Source of the DNA: Boesenbergia rotunda
Taxonomy: Eukaryota > Streptophyta > Magnoliopsida > Zingiberales > Zingiberaceae
Direction: 5' to 3'
Length of the DNA stretch: 64,000 nt
Assembly: GCA_024364735.1 (NCBI GenBank)
Contig: JAGFNQ010005631.1
Coordinates: forward strand, 392,078 to 456,077
Made by a program: the position numbers and the translations under genes. Positions within the stretch are counted from its first letter, which is position 1. Every line of letters begins with the position of its first letter. Of the stretch, positions 11,231 through 26,200 are shown one piece after another. The notes beneath the pieces were generated by a model. That model did no database searches. It worked only from the letters and a program-made list of their open reading frames with translations, and was not told the origin of the DNA.

Positions 11231-14200
11231 ATGGTGCGGGCCAAGCGAGCCTCTTCCAAGAAACAAAAACGTGGAGTGGATTTCAAAGTAAACTTTATCT
11301 TTATCTTCAAAGAATTTATCCCTTCTTCCTCTTGGTTTAAGGTTGATAAATCTTATCTGAATATTTTTTTTATTCCAGAAAATAAGGCATAAGATTGGAC
11401 GAAAGTTGCCACCGCCAAAGAATGCGACCAATGTGCAGATTAGATCTAAAGGTACGGACTCTCCTCTTCCATGTTTTGCCCAAAAACTATAAAACTCGTT
11501 TTCTTACATGTTCTTTTGCAACACCATGAGCAGCCATTGTGCTTCCTGAGCAGAGTATTGCATCAGAGAAAGAAGGGCTTGCTGTGAACAAGAAAGGCCT
11601 AACACTAAGAGAGCTCCTTCAGCAGACATCCCATCACAATGCTAAGATAAGGAGAGGTATTCATCAGGTTTAGTTTATTTGTGTATAGGAGCCATATATT
11701 ATGACTATTATGTTCTTTTCTGATCAATGAATGTGATGGTTTTGAGTCAAAGAAATTGAATCTTCTTATTTTATTTGCAATCAAAGACTACTGGATGTTA
11801 GCCATGGTGGGAAGAACCCAAGATTTTTTCCCTTCTAATAATATGCTTTTGTTTTTTTGTGTGTGTATGGTGGGGGTGGTTGAAAATTTTCTCTGCTGCT
11901 CTGCAGTGTGTTATATATATTTCAAACAAATCTATGTTTTTAAATATTTTTGAACATTTAGTTTGTAGCTAGATTTTCAAATTATACCTTAAAATCAATA
12001 TTGGAAATTGTATTTTAGTATAGTTAATAATGCTAAGATTTGAATCCTTACGTTCTACTTTAATCCTAGATGAATCATGTTCAAGATAAACCTCCATAAA
12101 ATATAAATATTTTTTTGCATTTATTTATAGTTAGAAACTAAAGGTTTTAACTTTTAAGTAGAATTGATTGATAATATGTAAAAAACTCTTTAGCAATAAG
12201 ATGAAGAAGTGAAGCAATAACCACCATGGATGGACATGAAATCTTTGCAATTGAGTATTTATAGAGCTTTTGTTTGACAATATGATTTAATTAATTAATA
12301 TATCAGTTGTGTGATAAAGGGCAATTTATAGTGTTGCGAGAAGCATTTGAATTCTCATTTGATGGTTTTATACTCCATAATAAAAGGAAAATAAAATTTT
12401 ATAAGACTGTACACCACCCACGCTTTTTGTGATAGAGCCAAAGTTTAAATTTCATTCCATGCCGATTGACAAGGGTGAAACTTCATATTCCGCTGGCTTG
12501 CCGACACACAAACAAGCTCTAGGCTACGAAACTCTACCAAGAAACACCTTATGATGACATTGGCAATTTCATGACCCTTGAGACAAATGCTATTTTTTTC
12601 CTTGAGGTTGGTGAAACTTCTGCATCATGGCAATTGCTCCAACATGACTTCTAGCAGTAGCAACAACGTCACTTGAAGTTGGTGGTAATTTCCTTCGAGG
12701 TTGGTGAAATTATCACAAGCTCTCAAGACATGCATGAGTTCCAATTACAATGACAATGTCTTGTGGTCTTTTGTGATGAGACTTCATGAGCTCCCGAGAT
12801 GCACACAAACAAGGATCTTCTTCTTCCTTTGCTCCTTCCATATGACCACTTTGTATCCCTCTGATTGCTTGACACTGCCCTCACCCGTGTTGTGGCCGCT
12901 ACTCTCCTTGTCTTCGTTGTTACTCGACACAACCTCTAGATCTTCCTTCCTATTCATCGGTGTTTTGTATGTCTTCCTCTTCTTCCCCCATCTCCTTTTA
13001 TGGTGTTTGTCTTTAGCACGCCTTACATTGATAATTGGACGGGAGACACTTCCAGAGCTAACTGGAATTGAAACCCTGGCATGGCTTGAATTTTGAACCT
13101 TGGATAGAACTCTTCTCACAACAAAAACAAAACATGGGATTCAAACTGTATGCTGTGGGGAAAAGAGTTTTGAAATAAAATGATTTTCATTTCTGGTTGA
13201 TTTTTTTTGGTCAAATGAGTACCCTTGAGTATATTGCAATAGACCAGCTCATCTTTAGATAGACACACATGATCCAAGTTGAAAGTATTGTTTCTTGTTA
13301 CTGCAGAACAGACATCATGTTGGGTTTGTTAGGGGTTTCCTAGAGAATGAACTGAGGTTTCAGCTATCTCCTTTTCATATATCATTAGATTGGAGATTCT
13401 GAATGTTTGACTGTTTCAAGCTAACGACATTTCTCACCTGTATGAATATTTGTCTCTTATACACTTGTCATGGGCTTATGCACATTACAACTATCGGTTA
13501 TCTAGTATTTTGCCGGTGACGTTACCAATATCCTATTTTTGCTTGGCTATTCATGAATCTGCTGTGCTATAAATCTTGAATTCAAGATGCTCATGATAAA
13601 TGTTTCTTCTTTCTTTTTCTTTGTGAAGCTGCACTTGTTGGTATAAAGGGCCTCATTCTAAAGTATCCATTGGAGCTTAAACTTCACAAGCTTGCCATTA
13701 TAGAGAAGCTTCGTGAACGGATATGTGACAATGACAAGATGGTCCGTGACACATTATATCACCTCTTAAAAAGTGTGATATTTCCTTCATCAAAAGAGGT
13801 AAGTTATAAGGATGACAGTTCCTTGATTATAGATTTGATAGGCGTATAATAACACATGTATATTTACTTTGTTGTATTACCCATGCTTGGTACATTAGAA
13901 ACCTTTAGATTGGAACATTTAGTTTTAGTCTCTGTCACTTATTCTCTTTGTACTTTTTTCCAATGATGGTTTATAATTCTAGTTAGTTTTAAATTTGGAA
14001 AGGTATAGCAAATATCCCCTCTAGCATGTCAATCTAGATGCATTGGTGAGAATCTATACTACCCGTCACTCCCTGGGGTGTACCTCTCACTTGGAGGTGT
14101 CCCACTTGGCGACACTATAATAAAAGAGACTTAGGAACCATATAATTAGGATAACTAAGAAATTCTTGAAATTTATTTATTTACATCATTTTAATCAATC

Positions 14201-17200
14201 CTGATTTGAACCCATGAAATCCTTATCTCCGCACTTATTCGATGGATTCAATTCGAAACCAATCTGTCTTTAATTTAATGCCCTCATTCCGTGTTCAACA
14301 TTTGATATGTCCATTTTTATCAATTAAGGATTTAATTTAATAGTTTTTTTAATAAAAAACAATACTTAACACTATCCCATGTTGTTCTCTAACAAATATC
14401 TGGGTTAACCGGAACACACTTCTCAAACTGGTTAAGAAAGTCTCTATAAAGAATTTGTCTGGTTATCTAACAATTTCCCTGCTGAATTGCAGTGAGATAA
14501 ATCGATTCTTAATATTTTTGATTTGCACTTTCCAATTTCTAGTTATACGTCCCTTTCATGGAAGACAAGAATTTAAATATTAAAATCAATTAGACTATCT
14601 AACAAGAAAAATAAAGAACAATGTATGCAAAAAGGGCTAAATCTAGAAGTATTTATCTAATGCCGCTGAGTCAACAAACACATTTTGTTTTTATGTTGTT
14701 AATTGGGCTAGCAGACAATGGATATCTGGTATGTCTTAGCGTCAGAATATCAGCTTGTAACCTTTTTGCCACATTGTCAAAGATTATAAAATAATTAGAG
14801 ATGGGAACTAATAGTAATTTTTTCTCTATTTTCTATAAAATTGCTTTTTGAAATCTTCTATTGAAATATTCTAAAAAAGTTGAACCTAGTGAGAACATTT
14901 TATCTCTTCTTTGTAAATTTGAATCGATAAAGGAAACTGATTATCAATTAATAATTGCAAAATAATATGCTCATTCTAGTCAGATTAGACAATTCAGGCT
15001 CTTCTCTGGTCTAAAAGAGAGGTGCCTTTCATCTTTATAAAGCTTCTTGCATTTTCCAAGATACTTATTTGTGAGATTATGCAATTTTGCATTTTTTTTT
15101 TCAACTGCCATAGTATTGACATTGTGTTTTCAGACTACTGTATTGGCCCTCCGCGCAAAACTAACAAAATCTATACATCTGAAGAAACTCCACCAATACT
15201 ATGTACAAATCTCAGGAAACAACTTAGAGTTCAAAAACTTTAGAACGTGAGCATAAACAAACTGAGAATGTAGTATATCTTATTAAAGAATGTAACGAGC
15301 ACTAGTAATCAAGGCTATCACTTTTTTTTGCAACTTAAGCTTATTAACCTACAACTTTGAAAACTTATTTGTTCTGCACTCTTATATAACGTGCATTTCT
15401 GATTGAAATTTTGGTTTTCAAGTAAAAAGATCCTTTGCATTTTTTTTTCATTCCCCCTGACTAAGACTTCATCGAGGAATTTGATTTTTTTAGGTCATAC
15501 AATTTTAGTGTTCTTCATTGTTTTTCTGATCTTGTTTCGTTTAATCTGTATTAGGTCAGTTTGTTTCATGAATCAATTACGTTTCTATAATGAACAGATT
15601 GACCAATTTCTTCTTTGCAGGAAATAACAGCACCCGTAATCTCTTTACTAATGGCTTACATCTTTAATGCGATGACACATATGACAGTTGACATTAGGCT
15701 AATGGCTTTCAAATTTTTTGAACTTCTTGCCGTGAACTATCCATCTTCCTTCATGTTGTATGCTGAAAAGGTTGTATGCTCTGATTTCAATATGATGCAT
15801 TCTACCTTATGTTTCTTCTGTCAATATATTTGTTGAAATTCTATTTACTACTAGTTATTTCAGAAGTGCTATTATGATAATTGCTTTGTAATCTGTAAAT
15901 AACTAAATGTCATTTATTGTATATCTTCTTCCTTGAGTCCAAATGATTAAATATCATTTATTCCGGGTACATTGAATATTTTCTTCCTTTTAGACTTTGT
16001 TTTATAAGATGTCTTGTTTTCATAGTTGCATGCTATTTTTGGTCATTACATAGGATTGCTTGAACCTGACACTTCTGATCAAGGAATGTAATACTGTTCT
16101 CGGCACGGATGGTTTTTACCATTCCGCCAGATTACCGAAGCCGGCACAGGAAGAGCCGTGGTTTCGACAGAGGGAATCGCGCGGAGCAGCAGCGAAGCGA
16201 AGAAGGACTGCGCCGACTGTCTCAAGATATGATTTTAATTTGAAATCGAAGAGACGCTGGCGTCGTAGGTGCCAAGGAGGTGTCGCAGGACGCCTTCGGT
16301 GCCGCCGGAAGCGTCGCCAGAGGGCTCCGACTCCTCTGGAAGCACCGCCGGAGGTCTCTGGCGCTGTCAGACTGCTTGCGACACCTCCACCGTCGTTCGT
16401 CGCCGCTAGGGCTCTCGGCTGCGAGCGGCGAAAAAAAATAAAATGAAATGATTTAATTAAATAAAACATTTTCTCACTTAAATCATTTAAGTTATTAAAT
16501 TATCCTAATAAAATATATAAAAATATATTTAAAATAAAAAAATAATTTTTTTTATTAATTAATATTCTAAAAATTATTTTTATTGTTTTAAATATTATTT
16601 AAAATTTTAAAAAATCTAATTTTTTTTAGTAAATTAAATTTATATTCTGATAATTTTTTTATTGTTTTGTATTTTCTACTGTTTAAGTATTTAATTGATA
16701 TTATGATTTTTTTTATCATTTTAGATATATATTATTTAAATTAATAATAATTAAATGAATAAATAATTAATTTATATAATTATTATATATAAAGTTGCAT
16801 TTTGTATTAAATTATATAAAATAATTGAGAACTTATATAAAATAAATATACAACTTATTGTTAAATTATATACAATAAACATATTTATCTAATAATTACT
16901 ATATATAAATTTAAAAAATACCGAAATTGTATCGGCACGGCACGATACGATATCGATGGTATTCCGGTCTGGGACCGAAACCTCGGCACGGGTTGAGATT
17001 TTAAACCTTGCTTCTGATAGTAATTTTCATGTAATTTGGATTCTCAGATGCCGATCTTTAATATTTTGGTAGAACTTCTTTACTGATTAATATTTTTGAG
17101 TAAGCTTTAGCTTCCTTGTAAATCACAAAAATGATCTGATTGTCTAGCAATGTATATATGAAGTTCTTGTAATTTATCCATTGTGATTACATAGGCTTGA

Positions 17201-20200
17201 TTGAACCCGTCACTTGTAGTAGTTTTCATGTAATTGAAATTTTAGAAAACATGCCAATCTTTAATATTTAAGCAGAACTGCTTTACTGATTAATCTTTTT
17301 GCATAAGCTTCAACTTCCTTGTAAATCACAAAAATGGTCTGATTGTCTAGCAATGCACGCTTGAAGTTCTTATAATTATCCATTGTACTTCAGCTCTTTC
17401 TAGTTGCCTATTATAAGAGGTTTTATCCTAGAGGTGTCAAGATTGACAAGTGGCTTAGATGTCAATCAAGCTGGACACCTTACCCAGTTTGGCATGGTCC
17501 AATCCTAAATGGGCTGAGCTGTGCCTGGCACCAGGAGGCTTATAGGCCATGTTAGGCATGCGCCTTGTGCCCCACATGCTATGCTGTGCCATGCCCGGTA
17601 TAGGTCTGACCCACATGCAGTGCCAAGCATGGCCCATGGCTTGCCTACTACAAACCATATAAAATTTTCTATGTTACCCTTTTACCCCTAACATAATTAA
17701 AAAGAATTAAAATCTTACTAATTACCCTTATTTTTTTTGAAAATATTGAACAGATTATTATTTTAATATTTTCAGTTTTTTTTTCAAAAATATTTTATAT
17801 GTATTATAATTTATATGATCAAATTTCCATCTCAATGAGTTGGTCATTTGGTTGGGATGGCTTGGGCTTGTGGGCACAGCCTATTGACACCTCTAGCAAT
17901 GAGAATGGTTTTTGCACCATGTGCACTTTGGTCTTGCTAGGCGAGTTATGTAAGTTGGCTGTTCCTTGCATGACTTCTATATGTTGTGGCCTAGCTAGAT
18001 TCACACATGGAAGTATAAAGGCTAATTTGAGATCACCCCACTGTGCTAGCCACTTTAGGAATCTACTTGATCCTTAGTAAGAACAAGTTTGGAACTCATC
18101 ATCTATGCTGATAAGGAAAAGTCCAACTGGCTTTATAGATTAATGTTTATAATTCTGTATTTGAGGTCAGAATTTTGTGTCTGATTGTTCTGCATTATTG
18201 ATCTGATAGAATTTTCTGTATTTCTCAGGTTCTTGATAATTACATAGATATCCTCAGAAACAACCAAATATACCTAGTTGAGAAGAGCAAGCTCATCAAT
18301 GCTCTTGCTGGGCTTGCTCACTGCCTATCTTTGATAGCTAACAAGGGCCAACGTGATGATAGATTGAACAATCAGGTAGTATCTCTACTGTCTACTTTTT
18401 CTAAAAGTGGTTAAATGCATTTTCTCTTTAGAACTATCACTTTGTTAGAATTGTTAAATTAGTGAATATTAGTTTAATCTCTTTATCCTTTTTCATTTTG
18501 AATTTATTTGGTGGGTTTCCATTCATTGACCCATTGTTCATCAAATGCTAGGATCTGATAATTTTAGTTTATTAATTTTTTTTTTCCTTGTGTCACTTAA
18601 GCCACCACTAATAATTCTTTTAAATCAAATCTTCTATTGCAAAACAAATATAGTGTGCACGTTGTTTGATTTGCTGATGCTGAAGTAGTTTCAAGGTAGA
18701 GGCTATGCAGTTGTGTTAAAAAGTATAATAATATAAATGATTTTATAAAATTACTGTTCTATAAAATGAAATGGATAAAATACATTTCATCTCATTGCTT
18801 CAGTTGATTTCACCCTCACTGTCAACTTCATGTTCTTAATGACATTGATACCGTGGAATAAAGGAAAAGGAAGACAAAGTTGGCAATACATTAAGAGAGA
18901 AGATGATTTCAATATAGCATAATTTCTCAATTCATCATTGATTACACCCTCCTAGGCACCATTTGAGCTTCAACATGACATGATTAGTTCTTGTTTCCTT
19001 TTCTTAGGTACATACACCACCTTTGCCATCGACACCTTCGTTACTCTCTTTATTGACAAGATTCTCGTCTCTATATATATCAATGTCGACTTAACTCCAA
19101 GCACTTGTTTCCTCGGATGAAAATATGCTCCCCTTAGTCTTTACTTCCATTTCCTTGAGCAGAAATGGAAGGAGGGAAGGAAATCGTTGGGGACACTTTC
19201 CCTAGACTAATGATTAATTTGATTTTTTCTTTTTTCAAACTAAAATTTTCTCCCTTATCTTTCCCTCCAAGGAAATAAGGAAACATTCTCAGTTGATTTT
19301 TACACTTCCAACTAAACACAAGATAAATTTTGCGTCGTAGACTTTTACCTAATCATGTATTCCATCAAGGAACAACCGTTTTGAGTTATAGTCGATGAAT
19401 GAGGTCTATCTTGTGTTAAGTCGTGGTTGACAAACAAATTCAATCAATTGGAATTTTAGTCCAACTGATTGAAATGAATTTATTTCAACTTGAGTTAGAT
19501 AAATTTAGTCGACTTAAGAAAGTGCCCCTTGAAAGATAAGGATGACAACACCCATCTGAGTCGATTTACAGTTGTTAAGTCTATTGGATTGAATTCGAGC
19601 CAAATTAATATTGTTTGAATTAATTGAAATTGTGATCCTCTAACAGATGAGCTTGTGATCTTATCCAGTTGAGTCGACCGACAAGTGTTGAATTGGTTGA
19701 AAATGATTTTAGTCAACTAGTATAGTGTTGAATAGACTAAAGACAACCGTCAACAAATAAGGCTTTCATGATCAACGTTTTAGTTGATTATCGAAGATTT
19801 GTGTCTACTGAAATTAAACAAAACAACTATGTTATCCAAGCTTGGTTTCAAGGCACTAAAGAGAGGGATAAGGGGAGCTCGACCTGAACAAGCAAAATAT
19901 ATTTTTACAATAACTTTAGTGTTCCAAATTCACACACTTTATTTTATTATAAGCTTTATTATTCTTGTGAAATTGAAGAGCTTAGGGAGTGTTTGGTTTG
20001 CTCCATTTTTTATTTTTATTTTCTGGAAAACCGTATTTTCTCATATTCTAGAAAATGACTTTATTTCATTCTCTAGTTTTCTAGAAAACGCTATATCTTT
20101 TTCTGGAAAACAAGTCTGGAAAATACAAATCAAACACGTTTTCTGAAAAATCGTATTTTCTGTGGAAAATGAAAATGGAAAACAAACATACCAAACGCAG

Positions 20201-23200
20201 CCTTAACATCTTTATCTTCAAGCTCTTGCAAGGCTTTGATTTTTCTTTCAAGCTCGCTTTATTTTTCTTTCAAGCTTTTCCTTTTGATTATATTCTTTAA
20301 AAGAACCTTTATATGAGTTTTCTGTGCCTCTTCAAGGAGGGACCATTAATGGGATTTGGGAAGTGACTCATTTGACGAGTCAGTAGGTGTGAAGGACTAG
20401 GGGTTGAACCACATTAGAATATTATTGCCAACATTGCTTTCAGTCTTTTTGTATTTTCGTAGCTTAGCCAACTCTTAATTTAACCTTTTGCATTCAAATG
20501 TTTTTTTTTATCTCTAGATTTTTGCCCATTCACTTTCTAAGCCGATCCTTCAAGCCTACAAATTTCCTTATTATTTCTGTTCTCACATTTTTAGAATACA
20601 TTATGATTTTACATTCTGGCAATAAGTAGCTTCTAAAGTCATGCTAAATGTTCACTCTGTTCTGACCCATGGTATTTTGGCTTAGAATTTGCTTAATTTC
20701 TCGATCCTTTCATCTGTTTAGCTTTAGCTTCCATGGCTTTTGTTGACAGTGGTGTCATGTCTTTGCTAGGATCGGGAAAAATTTCAGCGAAGAGTTCTAC
20801 ATGCCTACAAGCTAGAGTTACACGAAGATCATGCTGGTAGGAAGCGACTACTTGAGAATCTATACCGGAGTTATTCAATTGTTTCTTAATCTTTTATTGT
20901 CTATTTGCTAGATGAGGCCACTGCTTATGCTGAAACAGAATATACTGTCACTGTTCCCACAGAATGGACTGATGGTTAGGGTGTGGGTGTTGCCACCTTG
21001 AGGTTTGGGGGTCAAAACTTGGCAAAGCCAATGTGCCCTCCCTCCCACGCGCTAGTCACATCATCCGGGCTAGTAGCCCCAGTGATTTACCTCCTCCGTG
21101 TTGGCCTGGGACGGGTTAGCAGGTGCGTGGGGGCAAGCGAATCGCCTTTTGCCACCGGAAATATTGTCACTGCAATACCTAAACCTAGAATGTTTTAGTT
21201 GTATACCTACATTGTTAACCTTGCAAATTCTTATCATATAACCTACCTCCTTTTATGAAACACAGTCGTCATTGATCCATGTTGCTCATAGTGCCTTTGT
21301 TTGCACTGCTACAGGATCTAGACAAGCTTATACTTAACTCCAGTTTGCATTCATATGGCTTTCTTTGTAATTGTGCTATATGGATTGTATTTACATCCTG
21401 TCTTCATTCACTTCTGTCAAAGTAGTATGAACTGGAGCACCTAAAACTGTTGGATTTTCTTTTTCAACAGGAATTGATTCTTTGTACGTGAAACTTGAAG
21501 AACTTGTTCCAGTACTTATAAATTGTTTTTTGGAGTCGACTTCAACAACTTGTACAATGGATGTACTTGATGCCCAATCATTCGATTGCATGTTGTCTAC
21601 ACTTCAGTGTATATACCTGGCTGTTAGATCTCTTGGGATAGAGAAACCTTCCACTTCAGTGTTTGATGGACGTGATGTTGGGCAGAAAAATATTAATGTA
21701 TATGTTAAAAAACTTTGGGAAACATTTCCAGTCCGCCAGCTGTTTCAATCATCAGAAAAGGTTCGTCTCTTATTTTTTCTCAAATTTCTATTGTGAAAGT
21801 GTGCAGATGATAGATTTTTTAGCTGCTCTCCTTTCTCCATGAATATGCTTGTTCAATTTACTCAGCCAACAGGAGAAAGGAGAATGAGGCTTTTATATGC
21901 CTTTATATAAGAAAGTGATTAGGCTTATACTTTCAATTTAAATAGGGTTACACCACTGTCTATTTGTCAAGGTAATGGATGAATTTCATGTTGTGAATAT
22001 TTTACCATTTACGGTGTTCATTCAGTGATAATTTTTCAGCTGTTTGCTAGTACCTGTGGATCTTTGAGTTCAACGGATAACTGGATAAGGTTCATATAGT
22101 CAGTCCACTAAAATGATTTCTTGAACATTTAGTTGGTTGACCAATAGATGCTAATCCAATTTTGAGCTATAGAGACATATCTTGAAACCTAGTGATTGTA
22201 CAAAGTGCGACTTTCACAATGCCAAGACAAGGTCAGGTTCATAGACAAAATAGCTGGACAAAAAATGCATCTATTGCTCCTTGGAGAGGCATGATTGATG
22301 ATGATGATTTATTCATGAAGATGTATTGAGATAGTCATAGTAGAGTAACACCAGTAAAACTTTGCTTTAATCAGTTGCCCTTTAAACTAGGAGGAAAAAA
22401 GTTTATAAGATAGTAGTAGATGAACTATCATGGTTCCAAACTTTCTTCAAATTTAAGCATAGTAGAAGTTCTAGAAAGTGTTTCCTATTTACCTTAAATT
22501 TAAGCATTCTTCATACAAAAAGCATGTATGAGGCATTTCTTTAGACTATGCAATTATCATGCTTACTTCTTAACTGCTTTGAAAATAGTCATGTTTTCTT
22601 GTTGATTTTTATCTGTGATCTTCGACAGGATGATGATAAATATATAATTCTGGATATCAAGATCACTGAGATATTTTTGTGCCTAACTAAATGGGTGAAT
22701 GGTATTGATTTTCTGAGTGACAAGCTTGTTGAGTTCATCGAGTTTTTGTTGCTGGTAAAAGTTGCTTCTCTATTAAATTTACTTCTGGTCAGAAGTGAAA
22801 AAATTAATTTTGTTTTGATTTTTTTTCTCAACTATTTTCCTTTTTTTCTTTGTTAATATCACTGCTTAAAAGTGCAAAGATTAATTCTTGTTTGGATTTC
22901 TTCTCAATTTTTTGTTTGTTTTTTATATTATTTTTTTCTCTCTTCCAGCTAATGAAAATTGTTAACTAATCCTTTTTTAGAAGATATAAAGTCTTCTAGT
23001 TGTTTTAATTCTTTTCTCTATCTGAAAGGTCCTTAAAATGTTGTAGTGCTTCCTTCATGTTGCTTGACTCTTTTGTTTTATGTAGCCAATGCATAAAAAT
23101 CCTCTCATTCTCAAGGAAAGGTGGAAGATAAACACAGGTAATTCTTGGATACAAAATAACTTTTCATTTACAAGGTTACAATAATGATATGGACATGGGT

Positions 23201-26200
23201 TGATGGAACATGCTATTAAGAGTCACAGACATAACTCATGGTGGGATCCTTATGAGGTCTTTTAGGATTTTTTTTTTTTTCATTTATTCTTATGGTTGGT
23301 GATCAAGAAAGGACATATTGATCTTTTACCAATTTTCTCTGTCCTAATCCCTCCAAATTTAGGCATATTAATTTTGAGGAAAAGAGATGTCAAGCGATCC
23401 TTAGATCTCTCCTCTCCATATCTCCATCCAAGTAGAAAGGTGTTTCTTATCCTTTCCGTCGCCTTTTGGCTCTCTTCCTTCTAAGTAGAGATACTTGTTC
23501 TTGAGCCAAGGTTTAAATTTCGACCATGCCGAGGTTTCTGTCTCAGACTGAAACGATATAGTTTCGGTATCGTATCATGCCATGCCGATACGGTTTCAAT
23601 ATATATAAAATGAATTGTATATTAATTAGTGTAACTTACAACATAGTTTTTTCAAAACTTTCAATAAAAATATGTATCACATGTTTAGGAAGTGAGAATC
23701 TAAAAGTAGAGAGCTAAGCATGTTAATATTCATGGTTCCAAATTTCAAATCAATTTTGATTCTAAAATAAAAAAATTATTATCTATAATAATTATATAAA
23801 TTAATCCTAATTTATATATAATAATTATATAAATTATTTATTTATTTAATTATTAATTTATATAATATATTTATATAATTTTAGTTTATAAATATTCTAA
23901 ATAATATATATTAAATATTATATATAGTTTATATTGCATTCTAAAATTAAATTTATTTAAAAAATTTATATATTTTTAATTTTTTAACAATTAAATTTTT
24001 TAAAATTATTTATAAAATTTTAAAATTATTATGAATATTTTTATAAACTTTTAATATATTTTTAATTTATAAAAATAATTTAAAGTTTGATTTTAAAAGA
24101 ATTTTAAATTATATAACTATATATTATTTTTTATTTATAATATTTTCATTTTAAATAAAATAATAAAATTATATATTATAATTATATTAATTAATGAACC
24201 ATTTATTAATTATTATTAATTTATATAATATATAATTATACTTTATATAATAATTAATTAAAAATTAGAAATTATATATATAATTTAACCTAACTTTTCC
24301 TCTCGTATTTCCATTCCGCTTCTCCCCTTGCGCCCGTCGCCATCGCTGCCACCGCTCACCGTCGCCTCACCGCTTCGTCTTTGCCTCGCCGATGCTTCCA
24401 GGTAAGTCTTTATCCCCAAATCTTCTTGCTTCTTCCTCCTGTTGTGCGCGTGCGTCGCACGCGATAACACACACGAAATTGTTGCGCATTATGTGCCAGT
24501 CCAAGTCTCGTGTTGGAACGGTAAATTCCGTCTGTTTCGGGCGGCACGGCAGGAAATTTCTTTCCATGCCTTGAGCACAAACTCAATAATCCTCATGCTA
24601 CTTCATGGGATACAGGTGACTGGAGGGAACTGGAGGTGCTATCTGTTGGAGGTGAATAAAATCTGACTACACTGTGCAATCTATGCGGCATCATATATCC
24701 GATCTATGCGGTTGTATATGCAGTCTATGTAGCCATATGCGACCTGCATATGTGGACTTGTGAAAAATCGAAATGTCTATTTTAACTAGTTTAGGTTGAA
24801 AAAATCAAGTAAATGACCCTATTATTTCTTTCCCTAGTCTCTTCTAAAATAACAAGAGCTTTTATTACATTATTTGAGGGTTAATTTAAACACATGTCCA
24901 TTAATATGCTTGTTTTTTATGTGCATTAAACACCCTATTATTCATACATCTTTTAATTTTGGATGTGAACGCCCGTGCGCACTCACACACACACATATTG
25001 GAGTCGGACCATAGATGCCTTTGTTTATGCCTCCTAATTTGTATACATGATGCAGTTGGTCGATCACATGGCCTTATATACACTACTTAAAACCTTGATT
25101 TCATCCTTTCAAATATAATACAATTGATACTGTTGATGACATAATAATCAAAATGTAGATATTTTTAGCTAGAGAACCAATAAATAGATTGATATTTATC
25201 TATCCACTAAAAGTTCAGGCCTCAATCTTTACATGTAGTTTAATGTGCTCTAAATCATTCCTTGTCTAGGTTCATGTAAGATTAAACTTAGGTTGTGTTT
25301 TGAGGAGCTCAAATCTGTGTCCATTTGTGCAATGTTATTGCATAGGCGTTAAGTTAACCTTTCTTCTGGTTGGGGATTGTGCCATGGTTTGGTTTTATGG
25401 ATATTAACCTAAACCTTTCCTTTGAATAGAATTGGTCATTTGAATAGTGGAGTATCCTAGGTCTGTGCAAATTTGTGGATGATTGAAAAGTGCAAATGCA
25501 TAAGTTGAGCCCTCTACCGGCTTACCTTGTATATGATTTTTATTAATGGAGTCTTCAGTCAACAGTTCTACTTTCCATTTTCTCTCAAAAAGAAAAGGGC
25601 ACTATTTCCCTTGGCTAATTTTAAACAATATGTTAAATTTCTCCATTTTGTTGTTTATTATTCACATAATTATTGATTTCTTTGATTTTGGTTTTTACTT
25701 TTTTTTCTTTTATGCTATTGTAAGATAAAGTGACAACTAGTGAAAGTTGTAGTCCTAGATCGTCCAGATTGTCTTAGTTAGACATTGCTAGTTTGGAGTG
25801 ATTCTATTATGTTTCTCTGTATTTTATTTTATTTTATTCATTGATGGCAGTTTCTTGATTATAGTTGAATCTAGTTATTGCAATTTTCAAGTAAAAAAAT
25901 GTAATTTGTTTGAGATTTTGTTGTAAACTCTTTGTTAGATTATTAAACTATTCTTGTTTAGGTTGGCACAAATACACAGCAAATAGAGGCAGATATGGAA
26001 AAACACATTGTTTCCCTCTTACCATTTATACCAAGACTCCTTTCACAGATTACTGCCAATGGGAAGGCTAGGCTTCTTGAGGTTTGTTTCCTCTTAACAA
26101 GGTTGATTATGAAATATTGATAGGTTTCAACAAGAATTTGTGCACCTTTATATTATTACATTTCTATATAAAAGGCGGTTCAGGGTTGAAGCTTCTACTT

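Noticed and set aside
12701..13119. Open frames of 131 (+) and 111 (-) codons in TEX10 intron 3.
   Set aside because: Neither shows a recognisable motif, and they overlap each other in opposite directions. Kept only as an unclassified repeat block.
16060..16469. Arg/Ala-rich open frames on both strands.
   Set aside because: They lie wholly in the GC-rich end of the inverted hAT-type MITE.
23086..23137. Extra TEX10 exon between exons 9 and 10 (acceptor TGTAG, donor ACAG|GTAATT).
   Set aside because: It is 52 nt, which shifts the frame, and the next exon reads correctly only in phase 0. Joining 22754 directly to 25962 gives a smooth conserved reading (EFIEFLL then EKHIVSLLPFIPR).
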